Assembly (NCBI GenBank): GCA_023387635.1
Contig: JAEWHU010000003.1
Coordinates: forward strand, 1 to 5,193
Direction of reading: 5' to 3'
DNA length: 5,193 bases
From: Bacillota bacterium
Lineage (GTDB): Bacteria; Bacillota; Clostridia; Lachnospirales; Lachnospiraceae
The position numbers and the translations under genes are program-made. Below are positions 5,131 through 5,193 of this stretch, piece after piece. Each line of letters begins with the position of its first letter. Positions within the stretch are counted from its first letter, which is position 1. The notes below the pieces were generated by a model that was given only the letters and a program-made list of their open reading frames with translations, searched no databases and had not been told where the DNA came from.

Positions 5131-5166
5131 TAAATTCTAAGTTTAATATTAGGGGGTAGGAGTAAT

Positions 5167-5193
5167 TTGGATATTACTAAAGAAAACTTAAAG
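5167..5193 (+). CDS. 5' end of an unidentified gene (runs off window)
   Basis: A TTG start at 5167 follows the purine-rich site AGGGGGTAGGAG (5151-5162), with TAGGAG four bases and AGGGGG ten bases upstream. The frame then stays open to the last base, reading MDITKENLK. There is no ATG or GTG at a suitable distance from this strong ribosome binding site. The nine visible residues are too few to name a product. Confidence 0.5.

Overview
The window looks like the chromosome of a low-GC Gram-positive anaerobe, most likely a Clostridium-type Firmicute. The reasons are very AT-rich DNA, strong AGGAGG-type ribosome binding sites, extended -10 promoters (TGnTATAAT), compact hairpin-plus-T-run terminators, and a hemerythrin-like protein and a TetM-like GTPase of clostridial character. 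All genes seen read left to right. No rRNA, tRNA, CRISPR array, transposase or phage gene was found.

Layout: (1) 1-246, the 3' end of an unrecognised gene. (2) 402-1286, a multi-pass membrane protein with a hydrophilic tail that carries a DxNxDGxxD calcium-loop motif, closed by a terminator at 1309-1345. (3) 1350-2129, a transcription unit with a CRP/FNR-like palindrome centred at about -41.5 of a -10 box, a 16-codon mini-ORF with a perfect Shine-Dalgarno sequence, and a hemerythrin-like di-iron protein. (4) 2122-2275, a remnant whose first 52 bp nearly duplicate an internal piece of the membrane-protein gene, ending in a terminator. (5) 2300-5096, an independent unit with its own promoter, a short leader and terminator. 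It encodes an 877-residue fusion of a TetM/EF-G-like ribosomal GTPase with a C-terminal Rae1/YacP-type NYN endoribonuclease domain. (6) 5122-5193, a promoter and a TTG-started reading frame running off the window.

The most interesting content is the GTPase-NYN fusion. An EF-G-shaped module that docks on the ribosome is joined to a relative of an A-site mRNA endonuclease, which suggests one protein that clears or cleaves mRNA on stalled ribosomes. The architecture is probably already catalogued in clostridial genomes under names such as 'TetM-like' or 'translation factor GTPase', but the loop used by TetM against tetracycline is not conserved here, so a resistance label would be doubtful. The second point of interest is the tract from 1280 to 2280, which shows local rearrangement: a 52-bp duplicated piece of the membrane gene begins inside the last codons of the hemerythrin-like gene, and a possibly truncated 16-codon ORF precedes that gene. 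Transcription of the hemerythrin-like gene may be controlled by a CRP/FNR-family activator, which would fit an oxygen or nitric oxide response.
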